Translations under genes and position numbers: made by a program
NCBI RefSeq assembly: GCF_007786235.1
Contig: NZ_VNFK01000018.1
Coordinates: 1-64,000 of the forward strand
Source of the DNA: Paenarthrobacter nitroguajacolicus
GTDB taxonomy: Bacteria; Actinomycetota; Actinomycetes; Actinomycetales; Micrococcaceae
Reading direction: 5' to 3'
Length of the DNA: 64,000 nucleotides
Notes under the pieces: generated by a model
What the model was told of the DNA's origin: nothing
Databases searched by the model: none
The model's input: only the letters and a program-made list of their open reading frames with translations
Shown here: in pieces, positions 33,801 to 41,032 of the stretch
Position numbering within the stretch: the first letter of the stretch is position 1
Layout of the letters: each line of letters opens with the position of its first letter

Positions 33801-33819
33801 GTGGACGTGAATGTTTCAT
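27865..33819 (-). CDS. Giant repeat-containing LAxTG surface protein
   Basis: This 1984-residue protein has a signal peptide (cleavage after ALA, residue 33), an N-terminal lectin/jelly-roll-like region (about 45-270), a DUF11-like domain (about 275-395), a second beta domain ending VLTNTAQ (about 400-520), twelve tandem DUF11/DUF7507-like repeats of about 118 residues (523-1930), a Pro-rich spacer, LANTG at 1950-1954, a membrane helix and the tail GRRKRSEA. LAxTG fits class E sortases, so it is probably covalently attached to peptidoglycan; no sortase gene is in the window. The repeat stalk would hold the N-terminal domain away from the wall, as in adhesins. Confidence 0.92.
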   Translation of the reverse strand: MKHSRPRKLLAGVLATAIMSLGVGGALAPPALATVPGTPGVTQPGTPVYTEDFSNQNATGNAISLLNYTGGAAAANETYTADTPYTPAGAQCNGWILNPSTPTPPTDLGCYRNQPAGWNQIRSMAQALGLAQGQSAAEAATNQALSEYTNASSGVITPGVMYRTSNNSIPAIAGHYYAVSGYFAEVNCHAAHASETFSLLVNGSPIVLGTDLDPCGSSTSPEIQVTKLQSGAYKIPEGTSPSLGLELRNDATSGAGNDVTFDLPQIVDVTPQLDKSFAPDLIGPGGTSTLTLTVTNTDDIKAKSDWSITDSLPAGLVIADAPNIGGTCVQAAGTDPFVKSAAAGGNSISVTGGDLADGMESCTITVDVTSDTEGTYVNGPANIKTNLNPPSDAVLVVRAPRLALSKALDAQRLSDSDQFTMEIRSGSATGPVVNNTGNSTTTGTGSTVDANTGVTGKYVADAGSTYFLTESGSNLAGYGQSITCTDANGLQAGLPSGAVFDGSLQVTPVAGADIDCVLTNTAQEAPDMEFTKSADASHIQSPSQVGDIVTYTFTAKNTGNVKLTDVVINDALAGLSNLTYTWPGTPGTLLPGETVTAMATYAITQADIDAGHVANSATTSGNPPTGPPVTPPPGTTDTPLTPGPAMEFSKSADASAIQNPSVVGDLITYTFTAKNTGNVKLTDVTINDPLAGLSALTYTWPGTPGELLPGQTVTATATYAITQADIEAGHVVNTATTTGTPPTGPAVTPPPAGTDTPLTPGPAMEFTKSADASAIQNPSVVGDTITYTFTAKNTGNVKLTDVTINDPLAGLSALTYTWPGAAGTLQPGETVTATATYAITQADIEAGHVVNTATTTGTPPSGPAVTPPPAGTDTPLTPGPAMEFTKSADASGVQNPSVVGDLITYTFTAKNTGNVKLTDVSINDPLAGLSALTYTWPGTPGELLPGQTVTATATYAITQADIEAGHVVNTATTTGTPPSGPAVTPPPAGTDTPLTPGPAMEFTKSADASGVQNPSVVGDLITYTFTAKNTGNVKLTDVSINDPLAGLSALTYTWPGTPGELLPGQTVTATATYAITQADIEAGHVANTATTTGTPPTGPAVTPPPGTTDTPLTPGPAMEFTKSADASGVQNPSVVGDTITYTFTAKNTGNVKLTEVSISDPLAGLSALTYNWPGTPGELLPGQTVTATATYAITQADIDAGHVANTATTTGTPPTGPAVTPPPGTTDTPLTPAPAMVFTKSADASGVQNPSVVGDRISYTFTAKNTGNVTLTDVVINDPLAGLSTLVYSWPGAEGVLLPGETVTATASYAITQADIDAGHVTNTATTTGVPPVGPPVTPPPGTTDTPLTPAPAMEFTKSSDGSAIQDPAVVGDLITYTFTAKNIGNVKLTGVVINDPLAGLSALTYNWPGTPGELLPGQTVTATASYAITQADIDAGHVVNEATTTGTPPSGPPVTPPPGKTDTPLTPAPAMVFTKSADATAIQNPAKVGDLITYTFTAKNTGNVKLTDVSINDPLAGLSALVYTWPGAAGTLLPGETVTATATYAITQADIDAGHVANSATTTGTPPSGPAVTPPPGKTDTPLTPAPAMVFTKSADDTAIQNPAKVGDLITYTFTAKNTGNVKLTDVSINDPLAGLSALVYTWPGAAGTLLPGETVTATATYAISQADIDAGHVANSATTTGTPPTGPAVTPPPGKTDTPLTPAPAMEFSKSAAAQAKTGPSKVGDRIEYQFTAKNTGNVKLTDVSIDDPMAGLSALVYTWPGTPGELLPGQTVTAAATYAITQADIDAGHVANLATTTGTPPTGPAVTPPPAGTDTPLSPDAALEFSKTADASAVGDPAKVGDLVTYSFSAKNTGNVTLTDVAIQDTLPGLSALSYNWPGLPGELLPGQTVTATATYAITQADINAGKVVNTATGWGTPPTGPPITTPPASAVVTFPPAVPNQPDGPLANTGVVLTVLPISVLVVGAGLFLFLVGRRKRSEA
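28030..32250 (-). repeat. Twelve tandem ~354-bp repeats within the surface-protein gene
   Basis: The unit encodes about 118 residues, from (A/G)PAMEFTKSADAS through DTPLTP. Adjacent copies in the middle are nearly identical at DNA level: the copies covering about 28700-29050 and 29054-29404 differ by only three residues. The end copies are the most diverged, as expected from ongoing unequal exchange. In-frame copy-number change is likely. Confidence 0.92.
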
Positions 33820-34004
33820 GGACTCTCTTGTTCTTTCTGGATCGTGTAAGGGGCCCGGACTGAAAGACCGGCCTCAAACTCGGCTGTTCGCCACTCATCC
33901 AGTACGCGCAGCCGACGATTCGTGTCGCGGAAAACTCAACGTCTTTCAGCGAAGACGCGGAGACATAGCGACCCACCGCTTCAGTGCAGGCAGCTACCGA
34001 AACG

Positions 34005-34027
34005 TGACGCGAGAATTTGAGAGAGTT
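34005..34027 (-). promoter_or_regulatory. Candidate ECF-type promoter of the giant surface-protein gene
   Basis: On the minus strand an AAC element (complement 34025-34027) is followed 15 bp later by CGTCA (34005-34009). The sequence around it, TCAAnTnnTnGCGTCA, is also found before the sigma-factor gene. The leader would be about 180 bp. Weak evidence. Confidence 0.3.
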
Positions 34028-34029
34028 TG

Positions 34030-34046
34030 AAAAAGGTCTGAGACCT
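34030..34046 (-). terminator. Terminator of the sigma-factor fusion gene
   Basis: In the minus direction AGGTC-TCA-GACCT is followed by five T residues, 15 bp after the stop. It separates the sigma gene from the giant gene. Confidence 0.6.
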
Positions 34047-34060
34047 GATGAAACGGGACT

Positions 34061-35683
34061 CTAGTTAAAGGTGTTCACGAACGTCTTGGTGACGATGCCC
34101 GGCCCACTGAACTGGTAGTCCAGGGTTTCCCGATCAGTGTTCACCGGCACGGTAACTCCCAAGGTGAAACTGAGCTGCGTCGAATCCACCGGTCCGCTGG
34201 TACAGCGAATCTGGCGCGCACCCGATGCGCCGCAGTCCCAACCAGCAGGCGCGACGGTCTTCCCGGAGATGAACGTTGCGTCATCCGGAAGAGTGAAAAC
34301 CGTCTCTGCAGTGGTAGAGGCGCTGTCGCCAACCAGCGAAAACTGTACGTTCAGATCCCGCTCCGTCAGATTGGACCCCTGAACGGAAGAAAACGTCGAC
34401 TCCACCGTGCGGGCGCTCGGCGAGGTTGCCACCGTAGGCTGTGGCGCCGTCGTCGATGAGACACTGCCCGAATCCACCACCGCAGCGCGCCGCGGCTGCG
34501 GCAGCTTTTCCGGAACAACGACGGCGGGTGCTTGCGGCGCCGGTTCAGCCGGCACCTCGGTGACAGGTGCCGGGCGGGAATCGGATGGCGGAGTTGAGTT
34601 GGGCAGTGGCGACGCAAGGGGCGGCACGCTCGGCTCCGGGGTTTCCCTGATTGGCGGCGTTGGTACGTTGGCCGAAGCGTCGGCCTTCACAGCGGACTCG
34701 GTGCCGGGCTGAAGGAACCAAGCCAGGAGCCCGGTAAGCGTCACGGCGGCCAGCACCAAGCCGGCCACGACCTTCCATAGGGCGGCTCCCTGCCATCCAG
34801 TGCTGGTAGCGGTTCCCAAGGCTCCTCCCCCTGCCGCTGCCGAACCTGCGGACGTAGCTGCCGAGCCAAAGGCAGCAGCGAGAGCAGGCGAAAATGCAAC
34901 GCCGGTAAGCAGCGGGAACAGGACAGCGCGCATGCCGCCCTGGATGTCGTTGAGTTCGATCAGCAGGGCCGTACATTTGGAACAGGACTCCAGATGCCCG
35001 GCAACCTTCTCCATGGATGTCCGCTTCAGTGCGTTCCGCGCGTATTTGCCGAGCTGGGCGGCGAATTCATCGCAGGACTCGTCAACAGCCCGACTGATGT
35101 GATGCTGAAGATAGGCCTGCCGTAAGCCTTCTCGCGCCCGAATGGCCAATGAGGAAACTGCGTTGGGCGTCAAGCCAACAAAGGGGGCAACTGCGGCCGG
35201 TTTCAGCCCTTCGATGTCCAGATGCCACAGCACGGCCTGCCACCGCTCAGGCAATGACTTGAAGGCACTCGCCATGATGCTCGACTCGAGGTCGCTCATT
35301 ACGGGGTCGTCATCCAGGACCGGCGAGTCCAGCAGCGCTGCGTCGGAAGCTGCCTGTGTGCGACTGGCCTTGCGGTTGCGATCGTGGGCCATCCGCCGCA
35401 CCACCGTCAACAAGTAGGAGCGAAAAAACTCCTTTGGTCCTTTGCCGTCCTTGAGCGCCTGGAAGATGGTCGCAAAGGCCTCGGCGACGACGTCATCGGC
35501 ATCGCTTGGGTTATCGGACTGCATTCGGGCCACACTCTGGGCGACCTGGAAATGGCGCTGATAGAGAATGTCGAATGCGTCCGTGTCCCCTTGGCGGACC
35601 AGGTCCAGAATGTGGGGATCGCTTTCCGCAGCCATCGCCACGGCCGAAGAAACACCGGTATCCGCGGCAATTACTTGATTCAT
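34061..35683 (-). CDS. Membrane-tethered ECF sigma factor fused to zinc-finger and extracellular domain
   Basis: This roughly 540-residue protein joins, in order, sigma region 2 (about 25-105, with SDADDVVAEAFATIF), region 4 (about 138-195, LPERWQAVLWHLDIEGL and a helix-turn-helix), a zf-HC2 anti-sigma-type finger (about 206-245, HLESCSKC), an Ala/Gly-rich segment, one membrane helix (about 303-326, ending AWFLQPG), a Pro/Ser/Thr-rich stalk (340-425) and an extracellular beta domain (430-542) with two cysteines that may be bridged. The finger and helix should hold the sigma part at the membrane until a signal releases it. The ATG at 35683 has no Shine-Dalgarno. The giant surface-protein gene lies directly downstream. 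Confidence 0.88.
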   Translation of the reverse strand: MNQVIAADTGVSSAVAMAAESDPHILDLVRQGDTDAFDILYQRHFQVAQSVARMQSDNPSDADDVVAEAFATIFQALKDGKGPKEFFRSYLLTVVRRMAHDRNRKASRTQAASDAALLDSPVLDDDPVMSDLESSIMASAFKSLPERWQAVLWHLDIEGLKPAAVAPFVGLTPNAVSSLAIRAREGLRQAYLQHHISRAVDESCDEFAAQLGKYARNALKRTSMEKVAGHLESCSKCTALLIELNDIQGGMRAVLFPLLTGVAFSPALAAAFGSAATSAGSAAAGGGALGTATSTGWQGAALWKVVAGLVLAAVTLTGLLAWFLQPGTESAVKADASANVPTPPIRETPEPSVPPLASPLPNSTPPSDSRPAPVTEVPAEPAPQAPAVVVPEKLPQPRRAAVVDSGSVSSTTAPQPTVATSPSARTVESTFSSVQGSNLTERDLNVQFSLVGDSASTTAETVFTLPDDATFISGKTVAPAGWDCGASGARQIRCTSGPVDSTQLSFTLGVTVPVNTDRETLDYQFSGPGIVTKTFVNTFN

Positions 35684-35704
35684 AAACAATAGTGTGACAT
35701 TACT

Positions 35705-35730
35705 TGACGCAATGACTTGAATCTCAGGTT
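35705..35730 (-). promoter_or_regulatory. Candidate autoregulatory ECF promoter of the sigma-fusion gene
   Basis: On the minus strand AACC (complement 35727-35730) and CGTCA (35705-35709) are 17 bp apart, an ECF-like arrangement, about 20 bp before the ATG. It shares TCAAnTnnTnGCGTCA with the region before the giant gene. Confidence 0.35.
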
Positions 35731-35745
35731 ACTTACGACTATAAG
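35717..35745 (+). promoter_or_regulatory. Sigma-70-type promoter for the gene at 35803
   Basis: TTGAAT (35717-35722) and TATAAG (35740-35745) are exactly 17 bp apart on the plus strand, overlapping the divergent candidate ECF promoter. Confidence 0.55.
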
Positions 35746-35802
35746 GACAAAGATTTCCTCGCTATTGGCGACACGATTCCTCTTATTAGGTCACTACAAG
35801 GC

Positions 35803-36444
35803 ATGAAGCCCGATGCGCCCACATCGCCCCGAAAAGTCAAGACAACCCGACAGCCGCCGCTGGCGAAAATTGCACGCTCCGCAGGCGTTCAAGGCTTGTC
35901 CCGGCCCTGTGGTTCCCTGATTTCGGATGCTCGCAGAAGACGCCTGCTGAGGCTCGGAACGGCCAAGCCCATAACCTTGATTTACGGCGCTGACAAAGCC
36001 ACAGCAACGCCAGGGGACACCGTCATTTTCACGGCTTGGATCAGCAACGATTCCCGAAGTCACCTTCGTAACATTCGTCTTATTCCACGTTCATTTACCA
36101 ATGAGGCCATGGAGCCACTGGTTTACACACACAGTCCGTCCCATGAAGAGCTGGCCGTTGCCGCACTTGCACCGGGCGAAACCTTGATGCGAAGTTTCTC
36201 CTACCGCGTCAGGACATCAGACTATGTCCACGGCGGCAGCCTCGTCAGTGCGATGCAGGTCAAGGCAATATGCCTGGGGCAACACATTACGGACGAACAC
36301 GACGCAATTGTTTCCCTCTCGGGAGCGCAAAACGACTGGCCATCTCCCCCGGTCCGCCCTGGCCTGGGCTACTGGACCTCAACAGCAGTCACGTCTGTGT
36401 TGCCGCGGCGCCGCGCCCGTTCGCTGGCCAGGACGGACCAGTGA
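35803..36444 (+). CDS. Hypothetical protein with a DUF11-like beta domain
   Basis: This 213-residue protein has a basic N-terminal part (residues 1-50, rich in Arg and Lys), a beta-sandwich-like domain (about 55-165) with TPGDTVIFTAWISNDSRSHL and LAPGETLMRSFSYRV, which follows the DUF11 pattern, and a basic C-terminal tail. No signal peptide or membrane helix is visible, unlike most proteins with this fold. It is divergent from the sigma-fusion gene and shares the fold type of the adjacent giant protein, so a role in the same envelope system is plausible but unproven. Confidence 0.6.
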   Translation: MKPDAPTSPRKVKTTRQPPLAKIARSAGVQGLSRPCGSLISDARRRRLLRLGTAKPITLIYGADKATATPGDTVIFTAWISNDSRSHLRNIRLIPRSFTNEAMEPLVYTHSPSHEELAVAALAPGETLMRSFSYRVRTSDYVHGGSLVSAMQVKAICLGQHITDEHDAIVSLSGAQNDWPSPPVRPGLGYWTSTAVTSVLPRRRARSLARTDQ

Positions 36445-36456
36445 GATCAGTTCACG

Positions 36457-36813
36457 CTAATCGTTGTCCGGTTCGCCCACCGGCTTCTCGGCGGGCCAAT
36501 CCACGTCCTGCTCATACCCCTCGTGCTTCTTCAGGTAGGCGGCGATGTAGGGGCAGTGCGGAATGATGCGCTTGCCGGAGGCCACCACGTCATCAAGGGC
36601 AAAGTGGGCCAGTACTTTAGCCAGGCCCTGTCCATTGAACTGGGGCTTGGTTTCCGTGTGGATGAAATCGATGTGACCGGGCCTGTCGAGGAACTGCGAA
36701 ATCACCGCCAGCTCCCCGTCTACGTGAAGCTCATAGCGGTGAAATTTGTCATTGCGCACCGTAGTGACGCCAGCGCGGAACGACTCTGCCAGTGAATCCG
36801 TGTACTCGGTCAT
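36457..36813 (-). CDS. Short GNAT-fold acetyltransferase (YjdJ-like)
   Basis: This 118-residue protein matches the minimal GNAT domain of YjdJ type: DKFHRYELHVDGELA at the N-terminus, IDFIHTETKPQFNGQGLAKV carrying the acetyl-CoA loop (QFNGQGLA), and a C-terminal IIPHCPYIAAYLKKHEGY motif that is highly typical. The human relative NATD1 and the bacterial members lack a known substrate. Its ATG overlaps the stop of the upstream acyltransferase gene (ATGA). Confidence 0.88.
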   Translation of the reverse strand: MTEYTDSLAESFRAGVTTVRNDKFHRYELHVDGELAVISQFLDRPGHIDFIHTETKPQFNGQGLAKVLAHFALDDVVASGKRIIPHCPYIAAYLKKHEGYEQDVDWPAEKPVGEPDND

Positions 36814-38165
36814 GTTTCGAGATTGGCACGTAAACCTGGCTCTGGCAACGTAGACGGCGGAGCCTCCCGCCGTTCCGCGCTTTTCTCATCCGAGGGAGGC
36901 AGCACCGGCGTCGGAACCCTGCCGAGAAGCAGGACCGACAGGGCGAAGCAGGCCGCTCCCCCACCCAACAGAGCCAGCGTCAATCCGTTGAAGGCGGCGT
37001 CCGCCACAGGGATTAAGACCACGACGGCGGCCGTCACCACAGCGGCACGCGACGGGCCGCGCGCGTGGCTGGCCGCCGTCGGACGGTTCTCCAGGCGAGC
37101 AAAAATCAATACCACCGGGACCAGCAGTGCGACCACAGCGATGAAAACCGGTATCCGCGCCCACCACCACTCCGCCGTTCCGGCCATGGGCTTGGGAAGG
37201 TCCGTCAGCAACAACAACCCCGTCATCCCCACCAGCAGGGGAAGATGCCACAAATAGACCGTCATGGAACGGTGCCCGGCGATGGCAATCACTGACTGGA
37301 TCCAACGGAGGCCGGCCAGCCACCGGATTCCCGGGTGGAGCAACTGGAGTGTCGCCGTCTGGGAAAGGCCCAGGAGAAGCAGGCACAGATTGGGTGGATT
37401 GATGTTCACCACCATATTTCCCGGATACACAGCCACACCGGTGACGAGTCCCAACAGGAGGTTGCTGGAGACGATGACACCCACCAACCACGTGCGGCTT
37501 CGGTGCTCGAAGAAGCCGTCGGCCAAGAGGAATCCCAACTGCTGGACGGCACACCAGACAAAGATCATGTTGGTGAACGCGAGCACGGGAAAGGCGCCGC
37601 GGAGGGAATCGACAGTGATGATCAAGGCCACCAACGCGCTGAATGTCCACAAAGGTGCGCGTTCATGCATCCGGGCCATCACCGGGACGCTGAGCTGCGC
37701 CGTGAGGTAGGCGGCCAGGAACCACAGGGGCATCGCAGCACCCGCGGTCATCAACTGGATGACTTGCGGGTGGACACCAAGCAGCAACGCGACCCACAGC
37801 CCGCCCCACATGAACGCGAGCAGGGCCATGGCCGGGCGGACCAGCCTCAGGAGCCGGAGTTGCGCGAAGTCGAACCCGGTTCCGCCACGCGCCTTCAAAC
37901 GTCGCCACGACTGCAGCCCGGTGACGCCACCCAGCACGAAGAACAGGGGGACGATCATGAGCACCCAGGCCACGGGGGTGAACCAGCCTTGCTCCATGAG
38001 CACGTTCTCCGTGGTGACCGTCCCGTCCTTGTGAAGGACCGGACTGACCATCATGCAGTGGGCGGCCACCACCACGAGGAGGCAGGTGAAGCGGACAAGG
38101 TCGATCGCCGGATCCCTCTGCGCAGCCGTCGGCCGGCTGACCGCAGGAAACGTGTCCCGCTCCAT
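36810..38165 (-). CDS. Membrane acyltransferase family 3 protein
   Basis: This 451-residue protein has ten or more membrane helices and the acyltransferase-3 opening RDPAIDLVRFTCLLVVVAAH, where the His and Arg are the expected catalytic region. Such enzymes O-acylate cell-envelope polysaccharides, lipids or antibiotics at the membrane. The ATG at 38165 has AGGGAGAG upstream; a longer reading lacks support. It is coupled to the GNAT gene by a 4-bp overlap. Confidence 0.87.
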   Translation of the reverse strand: MERDTFPAVSRPTAAQRDPAIDLVRFTCLLVVVAAHCMMVSPVLHKDGTVTTENVLMEQGWFTPVAWVLMIVPLFFVLGGVTGLQSWRRLKARGGTGFDFAQLRLLRLVRPAMALLAFMWGGLWVALLLGVHPQVIQLMTAGAAMPLWFLAAYLTAQLSVPVMARMHERAPLWTFSALVALIITVDSLRGAFPVLAFTNMIFVWCAVQQLGFLLADGFFEHRSRTWLVGVIVSSNLLLGLVTGVAVYPGNMVVNINPPNLCLLLLGLSQTATLQLLHPGIRWLAGLRWIQSVIAIAGHRSMTVYLWHLPLLVGMTGLLLLTDLPKPMAGTAEWWWARIPVFIAVVALLVPVVLIFARLENRPTAASHARGPSRAAVVTAAVVVLIPVADAAFNGLTLALLGGGAACFALSVLLLGRVPTPVLPPSDEKSAERREAPPSTLPEPGLRANLET

Positions 38166-38253
38166 GGCTCTCCCTACAAGGCACGCGCCCGCGTGCTGAC
38201 TCCATTGTCCGCCCGGGCGGTCAATGGAGCCAGCAGGCTGGCCCTTGCGGCGG

Positions 38254-39450
38254 CTACGTTCGGAGGAGACGCTCCCTTTGAGCCGGGTCCAGGGCAGCGG
38301 CGCATGCTGCCGCCGCCAATCCGAAGGATCCGTCAAGAACCGCTTTATCGGCTCCCGCCGATGCCCCGAAGGCAGCGAACTCTGCAGTGTGATGCGCGGC
38401 GCCACGGACGTCGTAGCCGACCATGGGGTGGATGCTCGGTACAACTCGGGAGACGTTGCCCATGTCGGTCGAAGCCACGGGCTCGGCGCTGAAAGCGACT
38501 TCCCTGCCCCTGGCCGTCATGGCATCCCGGTAGGCCTCCGAGAGGAACGCATCCTGGCGCAGTTCGGCATACGCGTTGCCGGAGGGCGTCACTTGGAGCG
38601 TGCATCCGCTGGCGTGGGCTCCACCTTCCAGGCAACGCCGCACTTTGTTTTGGATGATCTTCAGGTTTTCGAGACTGGGAGCGCGCATTTCGATGTTCGC
38701 GCGGGCGCGCTCCGGGATAACGTTCACCGCGCTCCCACCTTCGGTGACCACCAGCGAAACGATGGATCCCGCAGGAAGTTGCTGACGAGCCAGGGCGATG
38801 GCCGTCTGCGCGATCACAAGGGCATCGAGGGCATTGACGCCCTCCGACGGAGCCGCGGCGGCGTGCGCGGGGCGGCCCTCGAAAAGTACATCCCACATGC
38901 CCATGGCAAGCGACGAACCGCCCACAACATCGCTTGCCGCGGCGTGCGCCATCATGGCCATGGACACGTCGCCGAAGAACCCTTCGTCGATGAGGTCCAC
39001 TTTGCCGCCGGTGGTCTCTTCCGCGGGTGTTCCCAACACTTTCACGGTGATGTCCAGTCGCTCGGCGACGGCTGCAAGTGCCAGCGCCGCTCCCACGGCG
39101 CTGGCCGCATTCACGTTGTGGCCACAGGCGTGGCCGATGGCAGGCAGGGCGTCGTATTCCACGCACAGCGCCACCACCAACTCACCAGATCCGAAGCGGG
39201 CGCTGAACGCGGTGGGCTGCGCAGGCTGTATCTCGTCGAAACTGAAGCCCGCCCCCTGCAGCACCCTCCGAACGCGTTTGACGGCCCGGAACTCCTGGCC
39301 GCCGAGCTCCGGGTCGGCATGGATGGCGTGGCTCAGGTCGAGGATGTTCGGCTTCCAGCGCTGGACCGCGCTTTCCAGCAGGCCCAGGATTTCGTCCGGG
39401 GAAGCGGGTACGACGGCGGTGCCGCGGCTAACGCTGTTGAGCCCGGTCAT
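38254..39450 (-). CDS. M20D-family amidohydrolase
   Basis: This 398-residue protein belongs to the M20D/AbgB-like metal-dependent amidohydrolases that cleave N-acyl amino acids or p-aminobenzoyl-glutamate. Metal-site motifs are IGHACGHNVNAAS (His/Cys), GTPAEETTGGK (Glu pair), MMAHAAASD and, near the C-terminus, GAAHHTAEFA. It starts within the stop of the upstream MFS gene (4-bp overlap), so a substrate imported by that transporter is the likely target. The double-domain Lrp-type regulator upstream is the probable controller. Confidence 0.9.
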   Translation of the reverse strand: MTGLNSVSRGTAVVPASPDEILGLLESAVQRWKPNILDLSHAIHADPELGGQEFRAVKRVRRVLQGAGFSFDEIQPAQPTAFSARFGSGELVVALCVEYDALPAIGHACGHNVNAASAVGAALALAAVAERLDITVKVLGTPAEETTGGKVDLIDEGFFGDVSMAMMAHAAASDVVGGSSLAMGMWDVLFEGRPAHAAAAPSEGVNALDALVIAQTAIALARQQLPAGSIVSLVVTEGGSAVNVIPERARANIEMRAPSLENLKIIQNKVRRCLEGGAHASGCTLQVTPSGNAYAELRQDAFLSEAYRDAMTARGREVAFSAEPVASTDMGNVSRVVPSIHPMVGYDVRGAAHHTAEFAAFGASAGADKAVLDGSFGLAAAACAAALDPAQRERLLRT

Positions 39451-40868
39451 CGTCCCGTCACCTCGGCGGCCTGGCGCTTGGGGTAGCTGGCGCTGGCTGC
39501 CGCAGCCACCAGGGCCGCAACTGCCAAGGCTGCCCAGATGGAGAACAACCCGGTTTCGGTGATGTGTCCCGCTTCAGCTGACGCGGAGGAGATCAGCTTC
39601 ACCACGGCGGCCCCCACCGCGATACCCACGGACAACGCCAACTCGTTCAGCCCGGCCGCCGTCGAGGTTTCAGCCAAGGGAACGCCCTCAACGGACAGTG
39701 CGCGCGTGCCCGCCTGATACATGCCCAGGCTCAGGTTGAACATCGCGAATCCGAGGCAGTACCCGGCAAGCGAACTGTGGGCGAGCAACATCACGAGGAA
39801 TCCGGCGGCCAGCAGGACGCCTGCGAAGACCAGAGTGGCGCGCTCTCCGAACTGCCGGAGGGCCCTCGCTGTGAGGAGCGAGGAAACCAGTGACAAAACC
39901 GAAGCCAAGGCCAGGACGATCGCGATCATGAGCGGGCTCAAGCCGAACCCGTAGCCCGTCTTGTCCGGGTTGGAGTGCAGGAAGATGCCGTTGGTTCCGA
40001 AGTAGCTGATGGACGCAAAGCCGAAAAAGAACGTGGCCAGCGAAATTGCGCGGATGCGCGGAAGGGCCAACATGCGCAGGTCCATGAACCGCCTGCCCCG
40101 GGTGGAGCTGAAATCGCGCCTAGCCCAGTAGGCCAACAGGGCAAGCCCCAGTAAACCGGCTGTGAGCGTGCGGGCGTCCAGCCAGCCCCATTCGGGCGCC
40201 ATGGAGAGTGCAATCACAAACCCAATCAGACCGAGAGAGCAAGCCAACAACGGCGCAAGGGCGATGCCCTCACGAGTCGGGACCCCGGCGTCGGGCAGTA
40301 AGAACGAACAGACAAAGGCGACCACCGCGAACGGCACGGCGACCCAGAAGCCGAGCGTCGGATCGGTGACGCCCACAATCCCCGCCAGAAGTCCGCCGGC
40401 TCCCACCATGATCATGAGCATGCCGATCATGACGCTGACGCCGGTCCGGGTCTGCGCAGGGCTGGTGACGCGAAGGATTCCCATCATCAACGGGATGAAC
40501 CCCACCACGCACGTGAGCATGACGACGCCCAGAGTCACTGTCCACAGCGACGGCCACAGCGCCATTTGCAGCACACCGAGCGTCACCACCCCAGTGGACC
40601 AGCGCAGCACCAGCCTGTAGCCGTAGCTGTCACCAAGCCTCGAAATGATCGGGGTGAGCACCGCAAAACTGACGTTGGAGATAAGGAAGATGCCGTTGAT
40701 GGTGGGATCGTCGATCTCGAAGACCGGCCCCAAGGCGGGGAGGATGGGGTTGAGATAGCCCTGCGTGACGCCGCTGAGCGACTCAATCAATGCCATTGCC
40801 AGGATCATCCCTGCAATGGTGCGGCGAGTCTTCGCTGACGTCGCTGGCGGTGCTGTGTTGCTTGCCAT
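39447..40868 (-). CDS. MFS transporter
   Basis: This 473-residue protein has 14 predicted membrane helices and DHA2-like features, including RLGDSYGYRLVLRW in loop 2-3 and SYFGTNGIFLHSNPDKTGYG around helices 9-10. With the overlapping amidohydrolase it forms an uptake-and-cleavage pair or an efflux unit; context favours a peptide or N-acyl amino acid. The operon is divergent from an Lrp-type gene, with 164 bp between the starts. Confidence 0.88.
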   Translation of the reverse strand: MASNTAPPATSAKTRRTIAGMILAMALIESLSGVTQGYLNPILPALGPVFEIDDPTINGIFLISNVSFAVLTPIISRLGDSYGYRLVLRWSTGVVTLGVLQMALWPSLWTVTLGVVMLTCVVGFIPLMMGILRVTSPAQTRTGVSVMIGMLMIMVGAGGLLAGIVGVTDPTLGFWVAVPFAVVAFVCSFLLPDAGVPTREGIALAPLLACSLGLIGFVIALSMAPEWGWLDARTLTAGLLGLALLAYWARRDFSSTRGRRFMDLRMLALPRIRAISLATFFFGFASISYFGTNGIFLHSNPDKTGYGFGLSPLMIAIVLALASVLSLVSSLLTARALRQFGERATLVFAGVLLAAGFLVMLLAHSSLAGYCLGFAMFNLSLGMYQAGTRALSVEGVPLAETSTAAGLNELALSVGIAVGAAVVKLISSASAEAGHITETGLFSIWAALAVAALVAAAASASYPKRQAAEVTGR

Positions 40869-40888
40869 GTGCTTCCTTGGTGTCTTGA

Positions 40889-40948
40889 GCCTACGGGTTT
40901 TTGGCCTACGGGTCTTTGGCTTGCGCCTCTTCGGCCTGCGCGTGCGGC
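40889..40948. repeat. Four imperfect 15-bp tandem repeats in the MFS/Lrp intergenic region
   Basis: The first two units are GCCTACGGGTTTTTG and GCCTACGGGTCTTTG; the third (GCTTGCGCCTCTTCG) and fourth are more diverged. They lie just upstream of the MFS start and may be regulatory or slippage-derived. Confidence 0.6.
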
Positions 40949-41032
40949 TGAGTGGTGATGCGAGTCACAACGTTATGACCGCCGTCTACACTGACTGTGG
41001 AATTGTTCAAAACCCACTTCAAGCAGGTAATG

